From the NCBI GenBank assembly GCA_025936825.1, contig JAICSO010000001.1, positions 806,001 through 870,000 on the forward strand: DNA of 64,000 nucleotides, given 5' to 3'. The translations under genes were made by a program, and so were the position numbers. Under the pieces are notes generated by a model. That model worked only from the letters and a program-made list of their open reading frames with translations, searched no databases and had not been told where the DNA came from. How positions within the stretch are numbered: the stretch's first letter is position 1; each line of letters opens with the position of its first letter. This document shows, in pieces, positions 6,547 to 15,099 of this stretch. This DNA comes from Terriglobales bacterium. Its GTDB lineage: Bacteria; Acidobacteriota; Terriglobia; Terriglobales; Acidobacteriaceae.

Positions 6547-9348
6547 ATGAGGACAACTACGCATAACCGTCGGGAACACGGGGTCGCGCTGTTGCTTACG
6601 ATCCTTGGCTTGCTGCTCTTGACAGCAGTGGCCGCGGCGATGCTGTTCTCTTCCAACACGGAAACCGCAATCGCGGTTAATTATCGCGACAAGCAGGTTG
6701 CAACTTACGCGGCACTCTCTGGATTACAGGAGGCCCGCGCCCGTTTGCACCCGCTCCGAGGTGATCTGAACGGATTCCCATTGCCACTCGGCACGGGAGC
6801 AGCAGGTCAGGGCCCCGCTCCCACCAATCTACCCGGACCCAGTAATGGACAAGTGCTGTATGTCATCAATCCCGATCCAAGCATGGGAGAAACTGCCGCG
6901 TCGATTGCACCTTGGAAAGCCAACATCTCAGCAGGCGTGCCCAATCCTTACTTTGACAAGGAGCTTTGCCAGGAGGGCAACATGTCAACCCTGGGGGTGA
7001 CCGTGAAACCTCCCGGATCGCCCTGCACTGCGGCGCCCTCGAACTCCTGCACCCTAGTGAGCGCAGGGAGTAGCGCGGCCAGCGGTGGTTGGTGTAGCTA
7101 CTACGACAATAGCGCAAGTTCCAATGCGACTTTTAATGGTTCGCCGTTAAGCTGGCAACTTAAAAACTCTAACGGAAACTTGATCCCCTTGCCGTATAAG
7201 TGGGTTCGGATAACGCTAAAGGCTGACAACAGCGCGCCCGTTTGGGTGCAAACTCCCGGAAGCCCTGCGACCGGTCTAAATCAGGTGTGCTGGGATAATA
7301 ACCCTAACCAGCAGATCCAGAGACCCTCTACTGCAGGAGTCAATTGCCTCGGGGCTAGCACCTATTCGGTGGGCGCCGTGTATGTCAATAATCCCGGCGC
7401 AGGGTATTCCACTTCGACGCCTCCGACGGTTACATTTCAAGGCGGAGGTGGAACCGGAGCGACCGCGACGCTGACGCTTGCGTCAAGCACTGGCGCGATC
7501 ACTTCAACAACCCAGAACGCGATGGGTTCGGGATACACCAGCCCACCATCCGTTTCGATCACGCCTGCCGGTGCCACCTTCCAGGCTTTAGTCAGCGGAT
7601 CGCCGGTGACGGCGTTGAGCATGGGGACAACCAACTATTGCTATCCCGTCGGGACCTCGAATCTGCAGGTGAGCTTCAATCCGAATCCGCCGCCAACACA
7701 GGGTGGAACCGCCACTGCCAGCGTAACCATGGGGTCGACACACACCTGCGTCGCGAGTGCGACCGCAACGGCGTCGTGCGGCAACAGCTTAAAAAACACG
7801 CTTTTGACGCTCTCCTATAGCGGATTTTCAGGCACAGTGACTACCAGCCCGTCTGGAAAGCTCAACGGCTCAACTGTCGCGGTCTCGAATGTCGGCAGTT
7901 TCGGAAGTGGCGTTCCTGCAAGCGCGTCAGTCACTTCCAGCCCCGCATGTTCGGGAGGAGTTACGGTCAACTTTACCGCCGGCATTCAGATCAGCAGCCT
8001 CGCGCTAACAAACGGCGGTGGCGAATACATCACAGCGCCGACGGCAAGCCTCAGCGGAACTTCGCCCAAAGCCCCGAACGCCGCGCAGCCGGCAGTCAAT
8101 GTCACCTGGTCCGCGGGTGCAAACAACGGAAAAGTAACGGCGGTCAATATTACTAATGGCGGCAGCGGCTACGCGGCTGGGAGCTATCCGCTGACATTGA
8201 GCGGTGGTGGGGGCAGCGGAGCTAGTTACACCGCAAGTTCTCTAGGAACCAACTCGTACGTGAGTGGCATAACAGTGGCCAGTGGCGGGTCAGGCTATGT
8301 TACACCTCCGCAGGTAATCATTAGCGGCGCACCTGGTTCGGGTGCAACCGCGACTGCAGCGCTCACGGGCGGCCAGCAACTCTATCTAGGCCCTGTCTAC
8401 ACGCTCACCTCGCTCGCGGTCACCAGGAATGGGGCGCGTGCCATGGCGCAAATGGAAGTGGGCGTCACACCTCCCACAAAATTTCAACTCGGTGGTGCGC
8501 TTACTATAGCTGGGTCAAACCCTGTTTTTTCGTCGCCACAATCGGCGGGGTTTGCTATCAACGGCACTGATCACGCCGGTTCTGGTCCTGAACCGCCGAC
8601 CTGCAACGGCACGCCTGGCGTGGCGCTCCCCTCGATCGGAGTTGCCGACAGCATCGCGCAGAGCTGCATTGCCAACGGTTTTTATCTCGATAGCAATAAC
8701 CAGCAACAGCCGTGCAATGGGGGCACTACGCAGAATCCATTGCCTAATACATCCGGGCTTGGGAAGCCGGACAATTACATCGGGGTATCCGGCACCGCAC
8801 CCGATGTTCAAGTGGTCCCCGGCGCGAACCCGGATCCTTCGCAACTTCAGCAAGTCGTTTTGGACATATACAACCAGGCGGGCACGAACCTGGTTGGTTC
8901 TCCGCTGCTTGGGGCGGGCGCCTGTACCAATACGGCTACGCATAGCTGTGGCAGTTTCACGCAGGCAAGTCTGCCGAGTAGCACGGCAACCAACCTTCAA
9001 ACCACGGTCGTGAATGGCGATTTGACCATCAGCGGCTCAACGAGCGGGTACGGTGTTCTGGTCGTCACCGGCAACCTGATATTCAACGGGAACTTCACCT
9101 GGCATGGTCTGGTGCTGGTGATTGGCACGGCAACAACCACCGAGAACGGCGGAGGCAACGGGCAGATTACCGGGTCATTCTATGTTGGGAACACAGCCGG
9201 AACTCCAGCTAATATGAACTGGAACGGTGGCGGTGGCAATGGTATTAATTACGACCACTGCTGGGCTGATGACCTGCTCAGTAGATTTCCACCCTCGACC
9301 AGCGACTCCCCATTGCAAGTGTTAAGCACTCGAATGCTGGAGTACTAG
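6547..9348 (+). CDS. Giant PilX-like minor pilin with glycine-rich beta repeats
   Basis: The first 70 residues are PilX-like: a short basic leader, then GVALLLTILGLLLLTAV and a coiled segment with ALSGLQEARARL. PilX proteins are usually about 150-400 residues; this one is 933. The extra length is Ser/Thr/Gly-rich and contains at least four related units of the form GxGY...PP.V...GGGGTGATAT (about residues 274-345 and 528-610). This suggests a repeated beta fold like those of adhesins. The C-terminal part (VVTGNLIFNGNFTWHGLVLVIG) resembles long PilX proteins of deltaproteobacteria and acidobacteria. AAGGGGA precedes the ATG. It may be a pilus-tip adhesin. No pilY1 is adjacent. Confidence 0.8.
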   Translation: MRTTTHNRREHGVALLLTILGLLLLTAVAAAMLFSSNTETAIAVNYRDKQVATYAALSGLQEARARLHPLRGDLNGFPLPLGTGAAGQGPAPTNLPGPSNGQVLYVINPDPSMGETAASIAPWKANISAGVPNPYFDKELCQEGNMSTLGVTVKPPGSPCTAAPSNSCTLVSAGSSAASGGWCSYYDNSASSNATFNGSPLSWQLKNSNGNLIPLPYKWVRITLKADNSAPVWVQTPGSPATGLNQVCWDNNPNQQIQRPSTAGVNCLGASTYSVGAVYVNNPGAGYSTSTPPTVTFQGGGGTGATATLTLASSTGAITSTTQNAMGSGYTSPPSVSITPAGATFQALVSGSPVTALSMGTTNYCYPVGTSNLQVSFNPNPPPTQGGTATASVTMGSTHTCVASATATASCGNSLKNTLLTLSYSGFSGTVTTSPSGKLNGSTVAVSNVGSFGSGVPASASVTSSPACSGGVTVNFTAGIQISSLALTNGGGEYITAPTASLSGTSPKAPNAAQPAVNVTWSAGANNGKVTAVNITNGGSGYAAGSYPLTLSGGGGSGASYTASSLGTNSYVSGITVASGGSGYVTPPQVIISGAPGSGATATAALTGGQQLYLGPVYTLTSLAVTRNGARAMAQMEVGVTPPTKFQLGGALTIAGSNPVFSSPQSAGFAINGTDHAGSGPEPPTCNGTPGVALPSIGVADSIAQSCIANGFYLDSNNQQQPCNGGTTQNPLPNTSGLGKPDNYIGVSGTAPDVQVVPGANPDPSQLQQVVLDIYNQAGTNLVGSPLLGAGACTNTATHSCGSFTQASLPSSTATNLQTTVVNGDLTISGSTSGYGVLVVTGNLIFNGNFTWHGLVLVIGTATTTENGGGNGQITGSFYVGNTAGTPANMNWNGGGGNGINYDHCWADDLLSRFPPSTSDSPLQVLSTRMLEY

Positions 9349-9368
9349 GATCCCTAAGCTCTTTGGGC

Positions 9369-9400
9369 GGGGCCGAGGGGCCCCCGTCCTCTTTCTTTTT
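9369..9400 (+). terminator. Rho-independent terminator of the pilin operon
   Basis: GGGGCC (9369-9374) and GGCCCC (9379-9384) form a 6-bp GC stem with a GAGG loop. A pyrimidine tract rich in T ends in TTTCTTTTT. It lies between the convergent pilin operon and hemD. Confidence 0.7.
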
Positions 9401-9405
9401 GAGCC

Positions 9406-10254
9406 TTATTCAACAATTTTTTTTGCACTATGTAGTCCCGCACTGCGTTCGGCGCATTCCTTCACCAGGAATCCCATCTTCGGGTGGGAAGGCTCGAGAT
9501 CCACAGTTATGCCTTGTTCGCGAAGCGCTGCCGAGGCGACTGGGCCGATTGAGGCAATGACTATGCGGTTCAAGCCAGCGATGACTTCCTGCCGGAGGTT
9601 TAGTTCTGTCGCGATTTTTAGCGCATGGGCGAGTTGAACGGAAGACGTGAACATCACGACATCAATATCACCAGCACAGACGGCACGCACCGCTTCCTTG
9701 AGCGGTCCGGTATCTTCGGGGAGTTCCCATCGATACACGTGCGCCGCGAAGACGGATGCTCCGCGCTTGCGCAAAGCCTCATACATCTCCGAACTGGGCG
9801 CGCCGTGTTCCTGGACGCCGATTCGCAAACCGCGCAACGGTATGGCCGCCGAATTCTGATCGAGCACCTGTATGATTTCTCGCCATGTATTCGGTTCGGG
9901 CGGTGTCAGCCAAACAGGAATGCCAAAGTCGCGCATTACCGCTGCGGGCTTTGCCCCACGAGCTACCACGCGAGTCTTTCGGAGTGCTGAAAGGAACTCC
10001 TCTCTCGGAACCACAGCGGCGGCCGCATCTATCAACGCGCGGGCACCCACGCCGGTCATGAAGATCATGACGCCGTATTCGCCCGCGAGAATGCCATGGA
10101 TAAGTTTCAGTTCTTCATCGTGAGGACCATCCGGGATCTCGCGCGTAGAAGGGGCGACCGTCGGCACTCCGCCATTGTTGACGATGAGTTGGGCAATTTC
10201 TTTGGCGCGCCGGCTCTCGAAAGAGAGTACACGCAGGCCGTTGAATCCGGACAC
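9406..10254 (-). CDS. hemD: Uroporphyrinogen-III synthase
   Basis: HemD closes and isomerises hydroxymethylbilane to uroporphyrinogen III, the branch point to heme, siroheme and cobalamin. The two-domain HemD pattern is present: an N-terminal LSFESRRAKEIAQLI start, the IFMTGVGARAL segment, a central RIGVQEHG and the C-terminal VMFTSSVQLAHAL, followed by IASIGPVASAALREQG. The frame is open to a TTG at 10281, but the GTG at 10254 has AGGAG about 7 nt upstream and gives a usual N terminus (282 residues). Other heme genes are absent nearby. Confidence 0.87.
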   Translation of the reverse strand: MSGFNGLRVLSFESRRAKEIAQLIVNNGGVPTVAPSTREIPDGPHDEELKLIHGILAGEYGVMIFMTGVGARALIDAAAAVVPREEFLSALRKTRVVARGAKPAAVMRDFGIPVWLTPPEPNTWREIIQVLDQNSAAIPLRGLRIGVQEHGAPSSEMYEALRKRGASVFAAHVYRWELPEDTGPLKEAVRAVCAGDIDVVMFTSSVQLAHALKIATELNLRQEVIAGLNRIVIASIGPVASAALREQGITVDLEPSHPKMGFLVKECAERSAGLHSAKKIVE

Positions 10255-10904
10255 GGGAAGCTCCTGCGAGGAGCATAGCAAAACCGCTACTGGCGTATGG
10301 GCTGTTGGGCCGCCGAAACATGCCGTCTTGGACGCAGTTACCTGCTCGGCTTAGACAACCTACCTGATAATCAACGACTAACTCTCCATAGACTTCTCCT
10401 CCATGAATTCGAAGCCGAACCAGCGTGTCCAGAGTTCGACTATCAGGCAATCAGGGCTTTCCCAATGCTGGTTGCTAGTCCAGTTCTGATGGATCCACGA
10501 CCAAAAACTGACACAACGGGAGGGAGGAATCCACGTACCGACATGGCGCTTCATTAACTTCTCTCCAAGTCACGTGATCCCCTGAGTTGGAATCATCTTA
10601 AATATCTAAAGAACGAACACAAGGCCACGAAAGTTGTATGTGTGGGAAGCTACGCCTCGCACCGTCAAAGCCCCACGCTATTGCCCTCCCAAGCACCTCA
10701 TCCTTTATCCCTAACAAAATCCGTGATATAACGCCCTAAGGCCGTTGAAACCCAGATTTGACGGCCTTAGCGGGGGCTGAAGGAGTAGAATCGCTGGGAA
10801 TTGGAGTGGATTGAATTATCGACGATGGGATCGTTGAAAGGCCCAGCAGTGGAGGGACTGTTCAATGACTCAGTGATCTTATGATTCAATCCTCAGGAGG
10901 GCCT
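10255..10904. other. Non-coding gap before the PilZ gene
   Basis: About 600 bases without a convincing gene. It contains the upstream region of hemD and a 10-bp perfect inverted repeat (10736-10770). Near its right end are scattered TTGAAT/GATTCAAT words of the same kind as the repeat at 11910. A plus-strand open frame at 10297-10557 has no recognisable protein features. Confidence 0.5.
10736..10770. repeat. 10-bp perfect inverted repeat (operator or hairpin)
   Basis: CTAAGGCCGT (10736-10745) and its exact complement ACGGCCTTAG (10761-10770) are separated by 15 nt. No T-tract follows. It lies about 135 bases upstream of the PilZ-NarL pair and could be a regulator site or an RNA stem in a long leader. 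Confidence 0.6.
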
Positions 10905-11210
10905 GTGTCCACCGAAGCGAGAACTGGAAAACGATTTCCGCTGGAACTGCCGATCAAGATCCATGGCGTCGACCAGGGAAGTACGACCGGGAACATGAGC
11001 GCCGCGGGCGTTTATATTCGCGGAAATCCGGCTTTGGAGATCGGATCGAGCGTTGAGTTTGAGATCGCATTGCCGCCGGAATTGACTGGAGGCAATGAGC
11101 ACGTGATCGTGCAATGCAAAGGCCGCGTCGTCCGCAAAGATGCCGAAGGCGATCAGCCTGCCGGCGTTGCTTGCGTAATTGATTCTTACGATTTTGTTCG
11201 CCAGCCGTAG
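10905..11210 (+). CDS. Single-domain PilZ protein
   Basis: The 101-residue protein is a stand-alone PilZ domain, expected to bind cyclic-di-GMP. Arg/Lys residues in ARTGKRFPLELP form the first motif, NMSAAGVYIRG is the [DN]xSxxG motif, and the strand ending in GRVVRKD follows. The GTG at 10905 is preferred because AGGAGG lies 4 nt before it; an ATG at 10881 is in frame but has no ribosome site. The NarL-type regulator begins 18 bases downstream, so the two are probably co-transcribed. Confidence 0.8.
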   Translation: MSTEARTGKRFPLELPIKIHGVDQGSTTGNMSAAGVYIRGNPALEIGSSVEFEIALPPELTGGNEHVIVQCKGRVVRKDAEGDQPAGVACVIDSYDFVRQP

Positions 11211-11228
11211 GCGCGAGGTGAATCGAAG

Positions 11229-11909
11229 ATGCTGAAACTTATTCTGGCCGACAATCAGGCAATTTTCCGGGCGGGTATCGCCAAAGTTCTGGCGGTGGAA
11301 GACGAGATGCGCATTGTGGCGCAGGCGCAGACACCCGAGCAGATGTTCATGGCGCTCGACAAGTTCCGCGCTGCGGTACTGGTGATCGCGGGCGGCTTCC
11401 ATGGCGACTTTGCTGGCGTGCTTAACGCCGCGAATAAAGTTCGCACCCGCGTGGTGGTCTTAGCCGATACTGGTGAGAGCGCGCAAAAATACATGGGCGC
11501 GGGAGCGCACGGCGTTGTATATCGCAACGTGACCAGTTCAGCTCTGGTCGATTGCGTACGCAAAGTCGCGCGTGGCGAGACCTGGATCCAGGACATCGCG
11601 GTTCCAAGCGAGCTCACTGAAAACGACATGGTGGGATTGCGCGTGCGCGATCGCCTCACCGCGAAAGAGCTTCGCATTGTTGCGCTCATTGTTCAGGGAT
11701 ACAAGAACAAGGAAATCGCGACTCAGCTGGGCACCACTGAGCAGGTGATCAAGAACTATCTGCGCAACGTGTATGACAAGATCGGCGTTTCCGACCGTCT
11801 TGAACTCGCGCTGTTCACGATTCATCACAGAATCCTGAACGAAGCCGCGGCAGCGACGGCCGCTGCGCATCAGCCGGCGCCTCCTCCGCCTGCGGGAGTG
11901 GCACCGTAA
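11229..11909 (+). CDS. NarL/LuxR-type regulator with pseudo-receiver domain
   Basis: The 226-residue protein has an N-terminal receiver fold (about 1-115) and a C-terminal LuxR-type helix-turn-helix (about 140-200, LTAKELRIVALIVQGYKNKEIA). The phosphoacceptor position carries Ala54 (VLVIAGGFHG) instead of Asp, so phosphorylation at that position is not possible. It may act constitutively or through its PilZ neighbour, which would tie it to cyclic-di-GMP; that link is inference. It ends in a proline-rich tail (HQPAPPPPAGVAP). Confidence 0.85.
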   Translation: MLKLILADNQAIFRAGIAKVLAVEDEMRIVAQAQTPEQMFMALDKFRAAVLVIAGGFHGDFAGVLNAANKVRTRVVVLADTGESAQKYMGAGAHGVVYRNVTSSALVDCVRKVARGETWIQDIAVPSELTENDMVGLRVRDRLTAKELRIVALIVQGYKNKEIATQLGTTEQVIKNYLRNVYDKIGVSDRLELALFTIHHRILNEAAAATAAAHQPAPPPPAGVAP

Positions 11910-12022
11910 ATTGAATCATTGAATCATTGAATCATTGAATCATTGAATCATTTGGAACACCTCCATATCCCTTCATTGAGATTGCACTGCGGGATATTCG
12001 CTCGGTGATTCAATGATTCAAT
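11910..12022. repeat. Five ATTGAATC direct repeats and their inverted partner
   Basis: ATTGAATC is repeated five times without interruption at 11910-11949. Two copies of its reverse complement GATTCAAT follow at 12007-12022. A transcript from either side could fold them into a 16-bp stem. The block lies between the convergent NarL-type and GAF-ANTAR genes, begins in the NarL stop codon and overlaps the 3' end of the GAF-ANTAR gene. It may work as a bidirectional terminator. Confidence 0.75.
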
Positions 12023-12731
12023 CTGCTTTCGACCCACTCTTCACTTCCTCGCTCAGTATGATCGCTTCCGCGATCTCCTTCATGGTCTTGCGTTTCTGGC
12101 GGCTCTGGCGCTGGATGCTGAGATATGCCTGCTCTTCCGTTAGGCCTAGGTCCCGCTGCAGAATCCCCTTGGCGCGCTCGACGATTTTGCGGGTTTCGAG
12201 CTGCTGAGACAGTTCCGTGTTCTGGCTCTCGAGCCGCGCGAGTTCAATCTCTGCGCCGGCAAGCGAGCCGACCGTCGCCAGCAGGCCGATCTCGCGCTCG
12301 GTGTAGACATGCGGGTCTCCGTGCTGCAGGTTCATAACGCCCACCAGCCTTCCCCGCGAAAACAGCGGAACCGACAAGAAAGCCTCGTAACGATCTTCCG
12401 GCAACTCATTGAAACGCTGAAACCGGGGATCTTTATACGCTTCTTTAAAGACCGCAACCGGCTCGCGGTGTTCGGCCACCCATCCCGTAATCCCTTGTCC
12501 AATGCGGAGTTTCAGCCGGTCCAGCAGTTCCTGATGCGGGTTTTTCGAAGCACGAAGAATGAGATCTTCGCCCGAAAGCACATAAATGAAGCAGGAATCG
12601 CACTTCACCAATTCGACCGCAAAATCCAACACGCGGTCGAGCGCCTGGTGGAAGCCATCAGCCGAAGCGATCCTGGTTACCGTGTGGTGAAGGACATTTA
12701 CTTGAGAATCTTCAACCATGGAAGCGGACAT
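12018..12731 (-). CDS. GAF-ANTAR transcription antiterminator
   Basis: The 237-residue protein joins a GAF sensor domain (about 15-165; IGQGITGWVAEHREPVAV, FLSVPLFSRGRLVGVMNLQH) to a C-terminal ANTAR RNA-binding domain (about 168-230; RKIVERAKGILQRDLGLTEEQAY). ANTAR proteins bind paired hexaloop RNA hairpins in leaders and prevent termination. No target leader was recognised in the window. It is convergent with the NarL-type regulator, and its last codons lie inside the GATTCAAT repeat. Confidence 0.88.
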   Translation of the reverse strand: MSASMVEDSQVNVLHHTVTRIASADGFHQALDRVLDFAVELVKCDSCFIYVLSGEDLILRASKNPHQELLDRLKLRIGQGITGWVAEHREPVAVFKEAYKDPRFQRFNELPEDRYEAFLSVPLFSRGRLVGVMNLQHGDPHVYTEREIGLLATVGSLAGAEIELARLESQNTELSQQLETRKIVERAKGILQRDLGLTEEQAYLSIQRQSRQKRKTMKEIAEAIILSEEVKSGSKAD

Positions 12732-13043
12732 GTCCTAACGCTATCGGGACGGAGCGGATGTGTCCAATTGCATCTTTTTATGGATGAAATAAGCGTTTTC
12801 TCAGATCGGAATTGAAGCCGGACGCGGACTTCGTGCATCCGCCTGAAACTTCATGGCAACTTACGGTGGTAATTGCGCCTGGTTACCAATATGTGCAGGG
12901 GTTTGCAGTTTTCCGCTTCTAGCGCAGTTCCAGAATGGACTGCAACTCTGTTCAAATTCAGCTACATAGCATGACCGGCGATGTTGGCGTTGAAGGTGCT
13001 TTTGTCTGGTTGCCAGTTGTGTAGCAGGCGAAGACAGGGGCGC
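12732..13043. other. Intergenic region between divergent genes
   Basis: About 310 bases holding the promoters of the GAF-ANTAR gene and the downstream membrane protein. No RNA motif, repeat or small gene was recognised. Plus-strand frames here are shadows or lack initiation signals. Confidence 0.4.
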
Positions 13044-13505
13044 ATGAACTACAACGTTGAGGCTGGATTTGGGAGAAAGTCGTATCGAGTACCGCGGCGT
13101 GCACTGATGGTCGCATTCGCGGTCGCATGGGGACTATTAAGCCTCTTGGTCGTTCTCCAAGACCATGCCATCGATGCGCAACGCGAGTTGATCCAGCTTT
13201 TGATGCAGGATTTGCATACCGCCCTGGTTACGTCTGTTTCGCACGGGAACACAGCGCCAGTGGTCGTGAAAACAGTTCAACTCCCGGACAACCAGGTTCA
13301 AAAGCAGTCAACTCCGTCTGTACAGGTTCCGTCGCACTCCAAGGTTCAACCGAAAGCAAAAGAATCTTCCCGCGTCCCGTCCTCCCAGGGAAAGGATGCA
13401 GTCTCAGGCCGGAACTCACGGCAAGCCAAAGAAAAGCTTCCCGTGAGGCCCCCGGCCGAGTACACCGATCCGTCGGACCAGCGGCGTGTGAGATTTTTAA
13501 TTTAA
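13044..13505 (+). CDS. Hypothetical single-pass membrane protein
   Basis: Family not recognised. From the ATG at 13044 (AGGGG just upstream; the frame is open back to 12981) it encodes 153 residues. They comprise a short basic N terminus, one transmembrane helix (about 22-41, ALMVAFAVAWGLLSLLVVL), a coiled segment (HAIDAQRELIQLLMQDLH) and a long Lys/Ser/Gln/Pro-rich tail of low complexity. The topology suggests an anchor with a periplasmic, flexible extension. The next small secreted protein starts 45 bases downstream and may share its transcript. Confidence 0.55.
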   Translation: MNYNVEAGFGRKSYRVPRRALMVAFAVAWGLLSLLVVLQDHAIDAQRELIQLLMQDLHTALVTSVSHGNTAPVVVKTVQLPDNQVQKQSTPSVQVPSHSKVQPKAKESSRVPSSQGKDAVSGRNSRQAKEKLPVRPPAEYTDPSDQRRVRFLI

Positions 13506-13550
13506 GTAATTGGCCGGGTTAGCGGCACAACACATTCTGAGGGTAGGTAG

Positions 13551-13811
13551 ATGAAAGCAATAGCGATCCTGATATTGGCGTCACTCCCGGTTCCCCAGAT
13601 TTCGCGTCCGGCAACCCAGCCGGAGCCGCACTTCGCGCAACAGCAGAGTGCGAAGGCGTCGAAAAAAGGCGGCAAGTGGTATTTGACCCGCACCGGGCAT
13701 GCGGCGTATTGCTACGGTCCCGTGATGACGTTGACTACCGTGAAGGGCGAAATTCAGCGGGTTGCCACGTTCTGCAAGGGAGAGAGCGTGGTGGTGCCGT
13801 TGAAAGACTAG
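13551..13811 (+). CDS. Small secreted protein of unknown function
   Basis: The 86-residue product has a short signal sequence (KAIAILILASLPVPQ) and a small globular end with two Cys (AAYCYGP and ATFCKGE) that may pair in the periplasm. A GGTAGG-type ribosome site precedes the ATG. Family not recognised. It is followed by a block of dispersed word repeats. Confidence 0.55.
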   Translation: MKAIAILILASLPVPQISRPATQPEPHFAQQQSAKASKKGGKWYLTRTGHAAYCYGPVMTLTTVKGEIQRVATFCKGESVVVPLKD

Positions 13812-13925
13812 GCTTCAGGTTTCAGGCGTTAGGCTTCAGGAAAACCTACGGCAAGTCGCACGTCTTGCGTCGCGCGTCGCACGCAAAGATCAAAACCAAA
13901 GTCCGACGACCGACGAAGCATAACC
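13812..13925. repeat. Intergenic word-repeat block
   Basis: Between two convergent genes lie CAGGTTTCAGG-type words followed by CGCACGTC/CGTCGCACG and GACGACCGACGA words. The same word families recur at 19108, 26851, 27526, 31675, 44725, 49151 and 49794. Confidence 0.7.
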
Positions 13926-13928
13926 CTC

Positions 13929-15008
13929 TCACATCACCATCCCACCCTCGCCCTTCAACTTCTCCGCCTGGAAATGCGTGACTAGCGCATCGATTAGCGG
14001 CTGGAGTTTGCCGTCCATGACTTCAGGCAGTTGATGAATGGTGAGACCGATGCGGTGATCGGTGACGCGGTTTTGCGGGAAGTTGTAGGTACGGATCTTT
14101 TCGCTGCGGTCACCGGAGCCGACCATGGATTTCCGCTCTTTCGCTAGTGCTTCCTGCTGCTTCTGCATCTCGATTTCATACAGACGCGAGCGGAGTACCC
14201 GCATACCCTTCTCGCGATTCTTGATCTGCGACTTCTCGTCCTGGCAACTCACGACCGTGTTGGTCGGAATATGCGTGATTCGCACCGCGGAGTACGTCGT
14301 ATTCACAGATTGTCCGCCCGGGCCCGACGAGCAAAACGTGTCGATGCGGAGGTCTTTGGCTTCGATCTTGATGTCGACATCTTCCGCTTCGGGGAGAACT
14401 GCGACAGTAACTGCCGAAGTGTGAACGCGTCCCTGTTGTTCGGTTGCAGGCACGCGCTGCACGCGATGCACGCCGCTCTCGTACTTCAGGCGTGAATAAA
14501 CGCCCTGGCCTTCGATGAGGGCGATGACTTCCTTCAGTCCGCCAACCGGAGAGTCCGAGGTGGAGAGCACCTCCACTTTCCAGCGCTGGGTTTCGGCAAA
14601 GCGGTCGTACATGCGAAACATCTCGGCAGCGAAGAGAGTGGCTTCGTCTCCACCTGTACCGGCGCGGATTTCCAGGATGACGTTCTTCTCGTCATTCGGA
14701 TCTTTAGGGATCAGCAGGACCTTGAGTTCGTCCTCAACGCCGCCGACGCGAGCTTCCAGCTTGTCGAGTTCTTCTTGCGCGTAGGCGCGCATCTCCAGAT
14801 CTTTCTCATCCGCAAGCAAGGCCCGGCTCTCCGCGATGCCCTTCTTCAGGTCCTTGTATTCACGGTACTTCTCGACGACGGCGGAGATCTCGCTGTGCGC
14901 TTTGGCAGTCTTCTGGTACTTGGACGAGTCGCCAATGATCTCCGGCGAGGCGAGCGCCTGCGTCAGTTCTTCGTAGCGGGCTTCGATTTGGTCGAGACGT
15001 TCAAACAT
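13929..15008 (-). CDS. prfA: Peptide chain release factor 1
   Basis: RF1 reads UAA and UAG in the ribosomal A site and triggers peptide release. The 359-residue length is standard. Codon-recognition tripeptide PAT (187-189) identifies RF1 rather than RF2. The catalytic GGQ (231-233, [10 protein letters not shown]) is the site methylated by PrmC. The gene lies 91 bases downstream of the DUF1385 gene on the same strand, a pairing seen in many bacteria. prmC is not adjacent here. Confidence 0.97.
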   Translation of the reverse strand: MFERLDQIEARYEELTQALASPEIIGDSSKYQKTAKAHSEISAVVEKYREYKDLKKGIAESRALLADEKDLEMRAYAQEELDKLEARVGGVEDELKVLLIPKDPNDEKNVILEIRAGTGGDEATLFAAEMFRMYDRFAETQRWKVEVLSTSDSPVGGLKEVIALIEGQGVYSRLKYESGVHRVQRVPATEQQGRVHTSAVTVAVLPEAEDVDIKIEAKDLRIDTFCSSGPGGQSVNTTYSAVRITHIPTNTVVSCQDEKSQIKNREKGMRVLRSRLYEIEMQKQQEALAKERKSMVGSGDRSEKIRTYNFPQNRVTDHRIGLTIHQLPEVMDGKLQPLIDALVTHFQAEKLKGEGGMVM

Positions 15009-15099
15009 AGTGATCAGTGGCCGGTGGTTAGTGGCCAGTCGCTTTCTTCAATTTTGCTCTGAATTCGGGACGGAAGGAAAGGTTTTTGCGGCGGGGCCG

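Noticed and set aside
10297-10557. 86-codon plus-strand frame upstream of the PilZ gene
   Set aside because: It has no ribosome site, no domain and poor composition, and overlaps the hemD upstream region.
12309-12815. 168-codon plus-strand frame opposite the GAF-ANTAR gene
   Set aside because: Shadow of the strongly supported minus-strand gene; no protein features.
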